55,278 nt of DNA, taken from contig SVBN01000010.1 of the NCBI GenBank assembly GCA_015058875.1, positions 1 to 55,278 on the forward strand, written 5' to 3'. The notes beneath the pieces are model-generated. The model made no database searches. It was not told the origin of the DNA and saw only the letters and a list, made by a program, of their open reading frames with translations. Source of the stretch: Erysipelotrichaceae bacterium (GTDB taxonomy: Bacteria; Bacillota_I; Bacilli_A; Erysipelotrichales; Erysipelotrichaceae). Below, piece after piece: positions 15,764 through 25,567 of this stretch. Each line of letters opens with the position of its first letter. Position 1 is the stretch's first letter. Position numbers and translations under genes: made by a program.

Positions 15764-17166
15764 ACCGGATTACCGAAGGGAACCGGATTCTTGCGGAATC
15801 GCTGATCCGGTCCGTCATGAAAGATTATGACGCAAAAGGTCTTGCGGCATGCATCATTGATCATGACGGCAATACGCAGTATGAGATCTTCCGGGGATAC
15901 CGGAATGAAGAGACAAAGGAAGAGGTGAACGGAGATACGATCTTCGGACTGGCTTCCGTTACCAAGTCATTTACCGCGCTGGCTGTCATGCGCCTTGCGG
16001 AGGCAGGCATCATCTCATTGGATACGCCTTTGTCTGAATACATTCCCGAATTTACCAACCGGAATACAGACCCGGTGCTGGTAAAGCATCTGCTGTATCA
16101 TGCCGGAGGATTTGTGCCCCAGCCCAGGATTGTTGTAGATCAGGTCGCGGAATCGCTTGGGTTGAGGGAAGAAACGGACGGAGACCTCGCTTACAATCTG
16201 AAGCTTGCGGAGGAAGGCGCGCGGCTTGTGGCGGAGCGGCTGGATTCCCTGAGTTTCACAAACCGGGGACTGCACGGAAAACCGGGAGAATACATGAGCT
16301 ACTGCAATGACGGTTTCGGCCTGCTTTCGGAAATCATCCGCAGATACGGCGGATATCCCTCTTATGCGGAATATCTCAATGAAGAGATTCTGAAGCCGCT
16401 CGGCATGACACGGTCCTTCTGTGATTTTGTCCGCCCCGCACAGGATGAAAACGCATCGGTGCTGTATGAGAAAAAGGACGGCGTGATGCATGCGCACCGC
16501 AATTATCACGACAATGCATTTGTGCTCAACGGCGGCGGAGCGATGAAATCCACCCTGAACGATCTGAAAAAGTATCTCTGCATGTATCTGAATGAAGGAA
16601 AATCGGGAAATGACCGGCTGCTCAGTGCAAGCGGAATCCGTGAGATGATCCGGGGCAGAATTCCGTATACAAACCACAGCATGTACTGCTATGGACTGTA
16701 CAGCTCACTGCTTGACAGGATGGAAGTGATCGGACACGGCGGCAGCCTGCCGGGCGTTTCTTCCAATATTGCCTTCACATATGACAACGACTGTGCGGTG
16801 ATTGTTCTGTGCAATACTTCCGGAGTTCCGGTGAGCGTCATATCCGATGCGCTGATACGGATGTATGCCGGCACAGCGCCGGTGATTCCGCGAACTGTTC
16901 ATGAACAGGATTGGCCGGAAGAACTGCGGCGGGCGGCAGCCGGAGCCTACGCTTCCGGAGAAGGCACGGCGTTTGAAATTATCGCAAAAGAAAACGGAAA
17001 GCTGCATGTAAAAGATGAGAACGGTGAAAAACAGCTGGTCATGACCGGCATGAAAACAGCAGTTGTCAGGAATCTGTATTCCGATACGGAGCTGAAGCCG
17101 GTGTTTGACAGGAGTGATCACCTGATCGGCATGATGTACGGAAGCCGCATTATTCCGAGGGTATAA
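15760..17166 (+). CDS. serine hydrolase, class C beta-lactamase / DD-peptidase fold
   Basis: A 468-residue member of the beta-lactamase-related family (AmpC/EstB/D-aminopeptidase-like). Ser66-Val-Thr-Lys69 is the S-x-x-K motif, Tyr181-Cys-Asn183 the Y-x-N motif and HGG (in GHGGSLPG, about residue 327) stands for KTG. A C-terminal domain of about 100 residues follows. No signal peptide is seen, so a peptidoglycan or antibiotic role is unlikely; peptide or ester hydrolysis is more plausible, in keeping with the coupled S9 peptidase. The start overlaps the upstream stop by four bases. Confidence 0.85.
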   Translation: MNRITEGNRILAESLIRSVMKDYDAKGLAACIIDHDGNTQYEIFRGYRNEETKEEVNGDTIFGLASVTKSFTALAVMRLAEAGIISLDTPLSEYIPEFTNRNTDPVLVKHLLYHAGGFVPQPRIVVDQVAESLGLREETDGDLAYNLKLAEEGARLVAERLDSLSFTNRGLHGKPGEYMSYCNDGFGLLSEIIRRYGGYPSYAEYLNEEILKPLGMTRSFCDFVRPAQDENASVLYEKKDGVMHAHRNYHDNAFVLNGGGAMKSTLNDLKKYLCMYLNEGKSGNDRLLSASGIREMIRGRIPYTNHSMYCYGLYSSLLDRMEVIGHGGSLPGVSSNIAFTYDNDCAVIVLCNTSGVPVSVISDALIRMYAGTAPVIPRTVHEQDWPEELRRAAAGAYASGEGTAFEIIAKENGKLHVKDENGEKQLVMTGMKTAVVRNLYSDTELKPVFDRSDHLIGMMYGSRIIPRV

Positions 17167-17168
17167 AA

Positions 17169-17195
17169 AAGCAGATTCAGTAATCAAATCTGCCT
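17169..17195. terminator. possible weak bidirectional terminator
   Basis: Stem GCAGATT (17171-17177) with AATCTGC (17187-17193) between convergent genes. The flanking T runs are poor on the plus strand; on the minus strand TTTTTTATA follows. Confidence 0.45.
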
Positions 17196-18097
17196 TCATT
17201 CTTCTCTTCCAATGCTTTGACTGCATGAAAGGTATATTCGCTGTACGGTACGGATATGCCTTTTTCTGCGGCTTTATCCATCAATACGCCGAGAAACATA
17301 TCCACTTCCGTTTTTTGTTTCCGGTCCAGGTCCTGCAGGGTGGAAAGCCTGCCGTTTTTCTTCCAGTTTCCGTAGCTGACTTTTTCAATATGAATTCCAT
17401 ATGCCTCTGCTGTTTTCAGAACTTCAGAAGCCAGCGCATCGCGCAGCCATCCGACATGTCCGCTGTCTTCATAGGCTCCGGTTCCGACATTCAGCACAGC
17501 CTGAGGCAGGTTGGCGGAAATGTTCAATGCAAATTTATGCCACTGGTCTTTCCGGATATCTTCGGAAATGTGAAACGGGATGTCCGTTCCGGCAAACAGC
17601 TGTTCCAGGGCGTGCAGCGCTTCCTTCTGATCGTATTCCCCGCATTCTCCCGCCCAGATGCCGAAAGCGGACGCGGGATTGTATGTGATCCTGCCGTTCA
17701 GGTTCTGTGAACTGACACGGATCAGGGAATATATGATCTGTGATGCAGGAATGACTTCCGCCAGGATTTCCTCACTGTCGATCCCGTTGAGCAGACTCAG
17801 AACGACGGTATGGCTGTCCGCGATTGTACGCACGCTTTCAAGCACGGAAGGCAGTGCGCTGTATTTGACAGAGATCAGCACAAGATCGGCACCGTTTGCT
17901 TCTTCCGGGGTGCATACTGCGGGATGATACTGTACTTCATTGATGATCAGACCGTTTGTTTCCAGACGTTTTCTGCGTTCGCCTTCCGCGATAAAGCAGC
18001 ACCGGATATTTCCTGATTCCGTCAGCGGATACAGGCCGTGATATACATAGGCGCCGATCGCGCCGGCACCGATAATGACAATTGTTCTGATCTGCAT
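17177..18097 (-). CDS. ketopantoate reductase (PanE/ApbA) family protein
   Basis: A 306-residue NADPH-dependent reductase. GAGAIGAYV near residue 10 is the Rossmann dinucleotide loop, ISVKYSALPSVLESV and LLNGIDSEEIL match the family, and DQWHKFALNISANLPQAVLN carries the catalytic Lys region. Family members reduce 2-dehydropantoate to pantoate for CoA synthesis, but many paralogues act on other 2-oxo acids, so the exact role is open. The start at 18097 has GGAGGTG upstream and a minus-strand TATAAT about 30 bases away. It is monocistronic. Confidence 0.83.
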   Translation of the reverse strand: MQIRTIVIIGAGAIGAYVYHGLYPLTESGNIRCCFIAEGERRKRLETNGLIINEVQYHPAVCTPEEANGADLVLISVKYSALPSVLESVRTIADSHTVVLSLLNGIDSEEILAEVIPASQIIYSLIRVSSQNLNGRITYNPASAFGIWAGECGEYDQKEALHALEQLFAGTDIPFHISEDIRKDQWHKFALNISANLPQAVLNVGTGAYEDSGHVGWLRDALASEVLKTAEAYGIHIEKVSYGNWKKNGRLSTLQDLDRKQKTEVDMFLGVLMDKAAEKGISVPYSEYTFHAVKALEEKNEGRFDY

Positions 18098-18149
18098 GAT
18101 GCACCTCCGTTTCTGTGAAAAATTATATAAGAAAACCAAGGCAGTTTCA

Positions 18150-18178
18150 TTGCGGATGAACTTTCTCCTTACTATAAT
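18150..18178 (+). promoter_or_regulatory. sigma-A-type promoter of the MATE gene
   Basis: TTGCGG (18150-18155), 17-base spacer, TATAAT (18173-18178), 31 bases before the ATG of the MATE pump gene. Confidence 0.65.
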
Positions 18179-18208
18179 GCTTTCGTTGACTTTCGGGGGA
18201 AAAGGCAT

Positions 18209-19552
18209 ATGAGCACAGTTGTTTCGAGGAATCTGATGACGGAAGGGGATTACCGCAGGGTAATCATCCGTTTTGCCATACCTGTATTTATCGGAAACCT
18301 GTTTCAGCAGTTTTATAACACTGCCGATTCCCTGATTGTCGGGAATCTGCTCGGACCGAATGCGCTTGCGGCAGTGACCTCGACCGGTTCGCTGATCTAT
18401 CTGCTGATCGGTTTCTTCATGGGGTTTTCCACCGGTGCAGGCATTATCATTGCCAGAAGAATCGGAGCCGGGGACAGAGAACTGACATCGAGGGCGGTGC
18501 ATACCGATGCCGCGATGGGACTGATCTTCAGTCTGATCATGACGGGAGTCGGTGTTTTATGCTCGCCGCTGTTTCTGAAATGGATGGGAACGCCGGCGGA
18601 AGTCATGAGCGATGCGGCGCTGTATCTGCGGATTTATTTCGGCGGATCTTCAGCCCTGATTATGTACAATACCTTTGTCGGCATCCTGCAGGCAAGCGGC
18701 GACAGCCGTCATCCACTGTATTATCTGATCTGCAGTTCCCTGATCAATATTGTTCTGGATGTTCTGTTTATCGCCGTATTTCATATGGGCGTGGACGGTG
18801 CGGCACTTGCAACAGTAATCTCGGAAGTGATCAGCGCATTGCTTGTCATGCGCAGACTGATGATCACGGATGAGTCCACCCATCTTTATCTGAACAGAAT
18901 CCGGGTCCATATGGAGGATCTCAGAGAGATTGTCCGGTACGGTCTTCCGACTGCCGTGCAGGCATGCATGATCGATATCGGAAATATTGCGGTGCAGTCC
19001 TATATCAATTCGTTCGGCAGGCTTGCCATGGCCGGAATCGGTGCCTATCAGCGTGTGGAGGGATTTTCCTTCCTGCCGGTAAATGCGTTCTCAATGGCGC
19101 TTTCCACATTTGTTTCCCAGAATCTCGGCGCCGGAAAGAAAGACCGGATGCGTCAGGGCATCCGCTTCGGAATCCTCGGCTGCATCATTATGATTGAAGC
19201 GGTCGGCGTTCTGCTGTATCTGTTCGCGCCGGTAATGATCCGGGCATTCAATCAGGATCCGGATGTGATTGCGTTCGGGAGCGGCAGGGCACATGTCTGC
19301 TCGCTGTTCTTCTTCCTGCTGGGATTCTCACATGTGACATCCGCAGTCATGCGCGGCGTCGGCAGACCCAAGGCACCGATGTTTGTGATGCTGATATGCT
19401 GGTGTGCAGTCAGAGTTACCGTTCTGTTTACGGTCGGGCGTGTGTTCCATAATATATATCTGACCCACTGGCTGTATCCGCTGACCTGGTTCCTATCTTC
19501 GGCGGTGTACCTGATTTATATGAAGCGGCTCAGATCGGAAGGAGTGCTGTAA
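18209..19552 (+). CDS. MATE-family efflux transporter
   Basis: A 447-residue multidrug and toxin extrusion protein with 12 predicted membrane segments in two pseudo-symmetric halves. Family features seen are the N-terminal FAIPVFIGNLFQQFYNTADS segment (about residues 23-42), GASTGAG-like GFSTGAGIIIARRIGAGD, and GRLAMAGIGAYQRVEGF at the start of the second half. It exports organic cations or other compounds by Na+ or H+ exchange; substrates are unknown. GGGGGAAAAGG precedes the ATG. A second, distinct MATE gene lies at 30643. Confidence 0.9.
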   Translation: MSTVVSRNLMTEGDYRRVIIRFAIPVFIGNLFQQFYNTADSLIVGNLLGPNALAAVTSTGSLIYLLIGFFMGFSTGAGIIIARRIGAGDRELTSRAVHTDAAMGLIFSLIMTGVGVLCSPLFLKWMGTPAEVMSDAALYLRIYFGGSSALIMYNTFVGILQASGDSRHPLYYLICSSLINIVLDVLFIAVFHMGVDGAALATVISEVISALLVMRRLMITDESTHLYLNRIRVHMEDLREIVRYGLPTAVQACMIDIGNIAVQSYINSFGRLAMAGIGAYQRVEGFSFLPVNAFSMALSTFVSQNLGAGKKDRMRQGIRFGILGCIIMIEAVGVLLYLFAPVMIRAFNQDPDVIAFGSGRAHVCSLFFFLLGFSHVTSAVMRGVGRPKAPMFVMLICWCAVRVTVLFTVGRVFHNIYLTHWLYPLTWFLSSAVYLIYMKRLRSEGVL

Positions 19553-19619
19553 CAGGCATTCTTTTCTTATCCCGGAAATATGAATTTGCTGTTATGATGA
19601 TTTCAAAGGATGAAATCAT

Positions 19620-21362
19620 ATGAAATACAGAACACTGAAACTTGAACTCCGTTATGCGCCGGAAAGATTAAACCGGACCTTTTATGTCACGGAAGATATA
19701 CCGCTTTCCAGACTTGCTTCGGCAATTCTTTCTTCCGTCAAGGCAGACGGCGGCCATCTGTTTGAATTCATTGCACAGAATAAAGACAGCTACGGTCTTT
19801 CCTATGGGGAACCGGATTATCTGCTGTCAGAAGGAACCCTGGAGGATCTGGGAGAACGCTTCCGTTTTATCTATGACTTCGGAGACGGCTGGGAATTTGA
19901 CTGCCGGCTGCTGAAACGGGAGAAGGAGATTTATTCCGATAAAGATATTCTTTTTGCGGAAGGAAAGGGACTCGGCATCTGGGAAGATGACATACAGACA
20001 TTCTTTGCATATCTTTCCGGTGAGGCGGCCCCGGATATGACAGCGGACACTGAAGATGATGACGCCGGATTTTATATGCCGGAGAATCTTCCTATGGAAA
20101 AACTGAGTGATTTTGATCAGCCGCTGGATCCTGAAACCGAGCAGAACAGGATTGACGACGGGGCGTTTTCGCTGATCGAAGCGGATGAAGATGATGACGA
20201 AGATGAAGACGACGATGATTTCTATGATCCCGATGACGGAATCTGGGCAGTGTACAGCGATCTCGTGGATGATGCCCTCGGAGCATATGACGATCACGGA
20301 GAAGGCTGGCTTGCCGCGTACCGGGAGTTTAAAAATGTATGTGAAACGCTGAAACAGGAAAACCGTCTTCCCGACAATTTCAGCGATCTGGTGGATATCG
20401 AAGGCGGCGATTACTGCGGCGTATCCTTTATTACCGACAACCTGCCGGATGATCTGGCGGAAGCAGAAAGATATGAGGAATGCCTTGATATCATACATGA
20501 ACTGAAGGGGATGTTCTTCTTTGAAGATGAGGAACTGAACAACCTGAATCTGTCGGAATACCGCTGCCTTGTGAAAGCGCAAGGTGCTGCGGATGCATTG
20601 GCATTTGCAGAAGCCTGGATACGGCAGATGCCGAACAGCTGGCCGGCAAAATCGTGCTATGTAAACGGTATGGCCAGGGCGAAAAAAATGAAGGATGCGG
20701 AAGCGTTCCTGAAAAAGGAACTGACGGATGATCTGGAATGCAATGCGGAAACATATGGTTTCTTCATGGCTGCGGAAGACTTCTATGCCGTCAGGGGGAA
20801 TAAAGCAAAAGCCAGAAAACTTCATGAAATGATCGAGGAAGAAGACCGGCGTCAGGAAGAAGAAATGATGCGTGACTTCGATGATGAGTGGGATGATGAT
20901 GAAGACCCGGACGATGAAATCGATGCGAGCCGGTCGCACCGGGATCTGTATCATCTGATCTGCATCTTCAAAAACAGTCCGGATGATGAGTCCTATACCA
21001 TGGCGGCATTGAGCGCCGCAAAGCTTGCATATGAAGACCGGAAGCTCTGCTTTATCGCAAATGATTTTGATAAAAAAGGAAGGCTTCAGCTGGAAACCAT
21101 GGACTATGACGGGGAGAAGTTTCTGATCGCCTATTCCATGGAGGAGATTGCACCGGATGAATTCAACACGGTACTTCTTTATGCGGACAGCGTCATTGAT
21201 AACCTGAAGGAAAGCCGGTTCGGAGGACTCTGCATTGATCCTGACGAAACCGGGGCACTTTTGGTTCCGACGGATATGCTGATACAGATGCGGGACCTCC
21301 TTGAGACGAATGATCCGGAAGGTCTTTATGAAGATGACGATGATGATGAACTGAATTTCTGA
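19620..21362 (+). CDS. PRiA4-ORF3-like / SseB-like fusion protein
   Basis: A 580-residue acidic protein. Residues 1 to about 110 match the plasmid pRiA4b ORF-3-like domain, including its hallmark FIYDFGDGWEFDCRL. A long linker follows (about 130-205) with a run of Asp/Glu, then helical pairs resembling TPR-type repeats (about 215-430), another acidic stretch, and a C-terminal part (about 440-565) that looks like an SseB N-terminal domain (YDGEKFLIAYSMEEI, GGLCIDPDETGALLVPTDML). The function is unknown. It is monocistronic, with AAAGGA before the ATG. The domain order is unusual; the SseB and TPR calls are by eye. Confidence 0.7.
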   Translation: MKYRTLKLELRYAPERLNRTFYVTEDIPLSRLASAILSSVKADGGHLFEFIAQNKDSYGLSYGEPDYLLSEGTLEDLGERFRFIYDFGDGWEFDCRLLKREKEIYSDKDILFAEGKGLGIWEDDIQTFFAYLSGEAAPDMTADTEDDDAGFYMPENLPMEKLSDFDQPLDPETEQNRIDDGAFSLIEADEDDDEDEDDDDFYDPDDGIWAVYSDLVDDALGAYDDHGEGWLAAYREFKNVCETLKQENRLPDNFSDLVDIEGGDYCGVSFITDNLPDDLAEAERYEECLDIIHELKGMFFFEDEELNNLNLSEYRCLVKAQGAADALAFAEAWIRQMPNSWPAKSCYVNGMARAKKMKDAEAFLKKELTDDLECNAETYGFFMAAEDFYAVRGNKAKARKLHEMIEEEDRRQEEEMMRDFDDEWDDDEDPDDEIDASRSHRDLYHLICIFKNSPDDESYTMAALSAAKLAYEDRKLCFIANDFDKKGRLQLETMDYDGEKFLIAYSMEEIAPDEFNTVLLYADSVIDNLKESRFGGLCIDPDETGALLVPTDMLIQMRDLLETNDPEGLYEDDDDDELNF

Positions 21363-21367
21363 TCATA

Positions 21368-21402
21368 AAAAATGGAATCTCCGCAGGCCGGGATTCCGTT
21401 TT
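21368..21402. terminator. bidirectional terminator
   Basis: Stem GGAATC (21374-21379) with GATTCC (21392-21397). On the minus strand ATTTTTTATG follows, serving the nitroreductase gene; on the plus strand GTTTT follows. Confidence 0.65.
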
Positions 21403-21428
21403 GGTTTATGGTGCTGCGATGCCGGATG

Positions 21429-21950
21429 TCAGATTCTGAAGACCCGGCCGTCTTTCCGGGGGAGATCGGGATTGATCTCATAATCCCTGTATCCGAGAAT
21501 GCAGTTGCCGATGCCTTCGTATTCCTCTTCAATCCCCAGGCGTTTCAGCAGGGCAATGCCTTCCTCATCTTCGAAGGTTTCCTTGGCCCGGTGGATCCAG
21601 CAGGCATCCACGCCCAGGGCATGAGCCGCATTGAGCAGATTGCCCATGACGAGCGAACCGTCATATACGCGGTTTCCATATGCTTTCGGAGCCAGAACAA
21701 CCAGAACGGTCTGCGCATTGTAGAACGGATCCGGACGCTTTTTTGCGTCGTATTTTGCGTTCACTCTGCTGAGCAGGTCACGGGTCTCCTTATCTGTGAC
21801 CGCAAGTATTATGGAATTCTGGGTGTTGTTTGCACTCGGTGCACACAATCCTGCTTCAATGATCTGATCGATCAGTTCCGCAGGAACCGGATCGCTTTTA
21901 TACTTCTTGCAGGAGCGTCTTGTTTTCAATGTCTGAATTGTCTCGTTCAT
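21429..21950 (-). CDS. nitroreductase-family FMN oxidoreductase
   Basis: A 173-residue compact nitroreductase. RRSCKKYKSDPVP near residues 11-23 is the FMN-phosphate site; APSANNTQNSIILAV, GSLVMGNLLNAAHALGVDACWI and the C-terminal GNCILGYRDYE are typical. It is expected to be a dimer that uses NAD(P)H to reduce nitro compounds or quinones. The short length fits the minimal nitroreductase group. A GGAAGGTAAC site precedes the ATG. It is monocistronic. Confidence 0.9.
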   Translation of the reverse strand: MNETIQTLKTRRSCKKYKSDPVPAELIDQIIEAGLCAPSANNTQNSIILAVTDKETRDLLSRVNAKYDAKKRPDPFYNAQTVLVVLAPKAYGNRVYDGSLVMGNLLNAAHALGVDACWIHRAKETFEDEEGIALLKRLGIEEEYEGIGNCILGYRDYEINPDLPRKDGRVFRI

Positions 21951-22094
21951 ACCGTTACCTTCCTTTATCCATCATTATTATGCATGATTTCTTCCGCGTC
22001 ATCCGATCTGCTTTACGGACAGTCCTGCGGTATTTTCTGACAGACAGAAGCTGCCTGAATCATATCTGCAAAACCATCCGCAGTTCCGATATAG

Positions 22095-23561
<1,467 letters not shown>

Positions 23562-23564
23562 TCG

Positions 23565-23600
23565 TATAATAGGATGGCAGGGAAACCTGCCGTCTTTTTC
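23565..23600 (+). promoter_or_regulatory. -10 box and 5' hairpin of the DUF3842 gene
   Basis: TATAAT at 23565-23570 would start transcription at about 23577, exactly at the base of the hairpin GGCAG-GGAAAC-CTGCC, which is followed by GTCTTTTTC. The hairpin is either a 5'-terminal stem-loop of this mRNA or the terminator of the upstream glucosidase gene, or both. Confidence 0.5.
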
Positions 23601-23610
23601 GGAGGTACCT

Positions 23611-24027
23611 ATGAATATTCTTGTCATTGACGCCCAGGGAGGCGGGATCGGCAGACAGCTTGTCGCATCTTTGAAGGAGCACTGCCCGGATCATACAATC
23701 TATGCGGTCGGGACTAACAGCGCGGCGACATCCGCCATGCTGAAAGCAGGGGCGGATCAGGCGGCGACCGGAGAAAACTCAGTTGTCACGGCATGCCGGA
23801 GAGCCGATGTGATTGTCGGACCGGTCGGCATTGTGATTGCAGATGCGATGCTCGGTGAAATCACTCCGAAGATGGCGAAAGCAGTCGGACAGAGTGACGC
23901 GAAGCTGATTCTGATTCCGTTCCGGCATGCTTCCCATGTAATTGTCGGCATCCCCGATTATAATGTCGGCCGGCTGGTGGAAGCGGCAGTTCAGGAAGTG
24001 CTGCAGGCTGTTGAGCGCAATGCTTGA
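23611..24027 (+). CDS. DUF3842 family protein
   Basis: A 138-residue protein of the DUF3842 family, common in Bacillota and of unknown function. The N-terminus NILVIDAQGGGIGRQLV is a Rossmann-like nucleotide-binding start, and GPVGIVIADAMLGEITPKMA is the conserved centre. It is small, soluble and Ala/Val-rich. A GGAGGT site lies six bases before the ATG, and its own -10 box sits in the short gap after the glucosidase gene. Confidence 0.85.
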   Translation: MNILVIDAQGGGIGRQLVASLKEHCPDHTIYAVGTNSAATSAMLKAGADQAATGENSVVTACRRADVIVGPVGIVIADAMLGEITPKMAKAVGQSDAKLILIPFRHASHVIVGIPDYNVGRLVEAAVQEVLQAVERNA

Positions 24028-24058
24028 CACAGATGCCGCAGGTTTCGGAAAATAAGAA

Positions 24059-24126
24059 TGCGCAGAAGCGCAGTGATTATGCTGAAGCATGAACTCATCT
24101 GATGATGAAGAGAATACCCGAAGGTA
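24059..24126 (+). other. cluster of small hairpins in the larC leader
   Basis: Four consecutive short stem-loops with 4-base loops: TGCGC-AGAA-GCGCA (one C-G stem longer, 24059-24072), ATGC-TGAA-GCAT (24079-24090), CATC-TGAT-GATG (24096-24107), ATACC-CGAA-GGTAT (24114-24127). They lie between DUF3842 and larC. They may be a structured leader RNA; I cannot match a known riboswitch class. Confidence 0.3.
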
Positions 24127-24176
24127 TGTTGATCTGTTTTGATCATGCATGCCTTTTTGTTAAGAAGGAGAATACG

Positions 24177-25478
24177 ATGAAAACACTGTATCTTGACTGC
24201 AGTATGGGCGCTGCCGGCGATATGCTGACAGGGGCGCTTCTGGAACTGCTGGACGACCGCGAAGCATTTATCAGGGAACTGAATGAAACGGGTATTCCTG
24301 ATGTGGAATTCTCTGCGCAGGAATCCGTAAAATGCGGAGTCACCGGAACGCATATTCACGTAAAGGTGCACGGGGAAGAGGAAGATGAGCATATGCATGA
24401 TCATCATCATGATGAACACGAACATCATGACCACGACCATGATGAGCATCATCACCATGATCATGAACATGAGGAACATGAACATCATCACGATCATGAA
24501 CATGAGCACCATCATGGCCACAGTCATTCCCATAATTCCATGCACGGAATTGAACATATTGTGAATGACCATATGAACATCCCGGAAAAGGTCAGAAAGG
24601 ATGTGCTGGCGGTTTACCGTCTGATTGCCGAAGCAGAGAGTCAGGTACACGGCATGCCGGTGGAAGAGATTCATTTCCATGAAGTCGGAACCATGGATGC
24701 GGTTGCGGATGTGACGGCGGTATGCATGCTGATGGACAGAATCGCTCCGGATCAGATCATTGCTTCGCCGGTGCATGTCGGCAGCGGAACAGTCCGCTGT
24801 GCGCACGGTATTCTTCCCGTGCCTGCTCCGGCGACGGCGCTGATTCTGAAGGATGTTCCGATCTACGGCGGTCAGATCAAAAGCGAACTGTGCACGCCGA
24901 CCGGTGCAGCACTGCTGAAGCATTTTGTATCCAGGTTCGAAAGCATGCCGGTGCTGAAAATTCAGAAAGTCGGATACGGCATGGGGAAAAAGGACTTCCC
25001 GCAGGCAAACTGTGTGCGGGCAATTCTCGGAGAAGGAGCAGATGACAGGGATCTGGTGCTGGAGCTTTCCTGCAATGTCGATGATATGACGGCGGAAGAA
25101 ATTGCCTTTGCTCAGGAGATGCTGATGGAAGCAGGCGCAAGAGATGTCTACACCATTGCCATCGGAATGAAAAAGGGAAGGCCGGGAACACTGATCCGGG
25201 TGATCTGTACGCCGGATCAGCGGGATATGCTGGTTGAAAAGATCTTCAAATATACAACCACACTCGGCGTCCGTCAGGCGGAAACAAGACGCTTCATTCT
25301 CCGGCGCGGATTGGAAACACTGGATACGGAATACGGTCCGGTGCGGCTGAAAAAGAGCTCCGGATACGGAACAGTACGGGAAAAGCTGGAATATGAGGAT
25401 CTCAGCAGGATTGCCAGAGAACAGGATCTCAGCATTTATCAGGTCAGGGAACTGGTAAAGAAAGCACAGAAAATTTAG
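24177..25478 (+). CDS. larC: nickel pincer cofactor biosynthesis protein LarC
   Basis: A 433-residue LarC, which inserts nickel into the pincer cofactor of lactate racemase in a CTP-dependent reaction. The N-terminus MKTLYLDCSMGAAGDMLTGA, FHEVGTMDAVADV and the C-terminal LSCNVDDMTAEE and GMKKGRPGTLI blocks match the family. In Lactiplantibacillus larC is split in two frames; here it is one continuous gene. Residues 72-123 hold 29 His interleaved with Asp/Glu, a probable nickel store. larA, larB and larE are not in the window. AAGAAGGAG precedes the ATG; the longer open frame from 24102 is leader. Confidence 0.93.
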   Translation: MKTLYLDCSMGAAGDMLTGALLELLDDREAFIRELNETGIPDVEFSAQESVKCGVTGTHIHVKVHGEEEDEHMHDHHHDEHEHHDHDHDEHHHHDHEHEEHEHHHDHEHEHHHGHSHSHNSMHGIEHIVNDHMNIPEKVRKDVLAVYRLIAEAESQVHGMPVEEIHFHEVGTMDAVADVTAVCMLMDRIAPDQIIASPVHVGSGTVRCAHGILPVPAPATALILKDVPIYGGQIKSELCTPTGAALLKHFVSRFESMPVLKIQKVGYGMGKKDFPQANCVRAILGEGADDRDLVLELSCNVDDMTAEEIAFAQEMLMEAGARDVYTIAIGMKKGRPGTLIRVICTPDQRDMLVEKIFKYTTTLGVRQAETRRFILRRGLETLDTEYGPVRLKKSSGYGTVREKLEYEDLSRIAREQDLSIYQVRELVKKAQKI

Positions 25479-25486
25479 CAAAAATC

Positions 25487-25515
25487 AGGAATCCGGGAAA
25501 TCCGGTTCCTTTTTG
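25487..25515 (+). terminator. terminator of larC
   Basis: Stem AGGAA-T-CCGG with CCGG-TTCCT (25487-25510), one bulged T, then TTTTT. Confidence 0.8.
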
Positions 25516-25567
25516 CATGTATAATTGAATCAGAAAATCACAGAAACAAAAAAGGAGAAAATTGATC

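Noticed and set aside
15760-17166. Beta-lactamase conferring resistance
   Set aside because: No signal peptide, a YCN instead of YSN/YAN motif, HGG instead of KTG, and coupling to a cytosolic peptidase point to a general serine hydrolase.
24384-24546. Tandem CAT/CAC-GAT-like repeats as a CRISPR or microsatellite
   Set aside because: It encodes the in-frame His/Asp/Glu tract of LarC; there are no spacers and no regular repeat unit. No CRISPR array was seen anywhere in the window.
23991-25481. 496-residue minus-strand frame opposite larC with a Met/Val/Phe-rich centre
   Set aside because: The apparent membrane-like tract is the antisense of the His codons of LarC.
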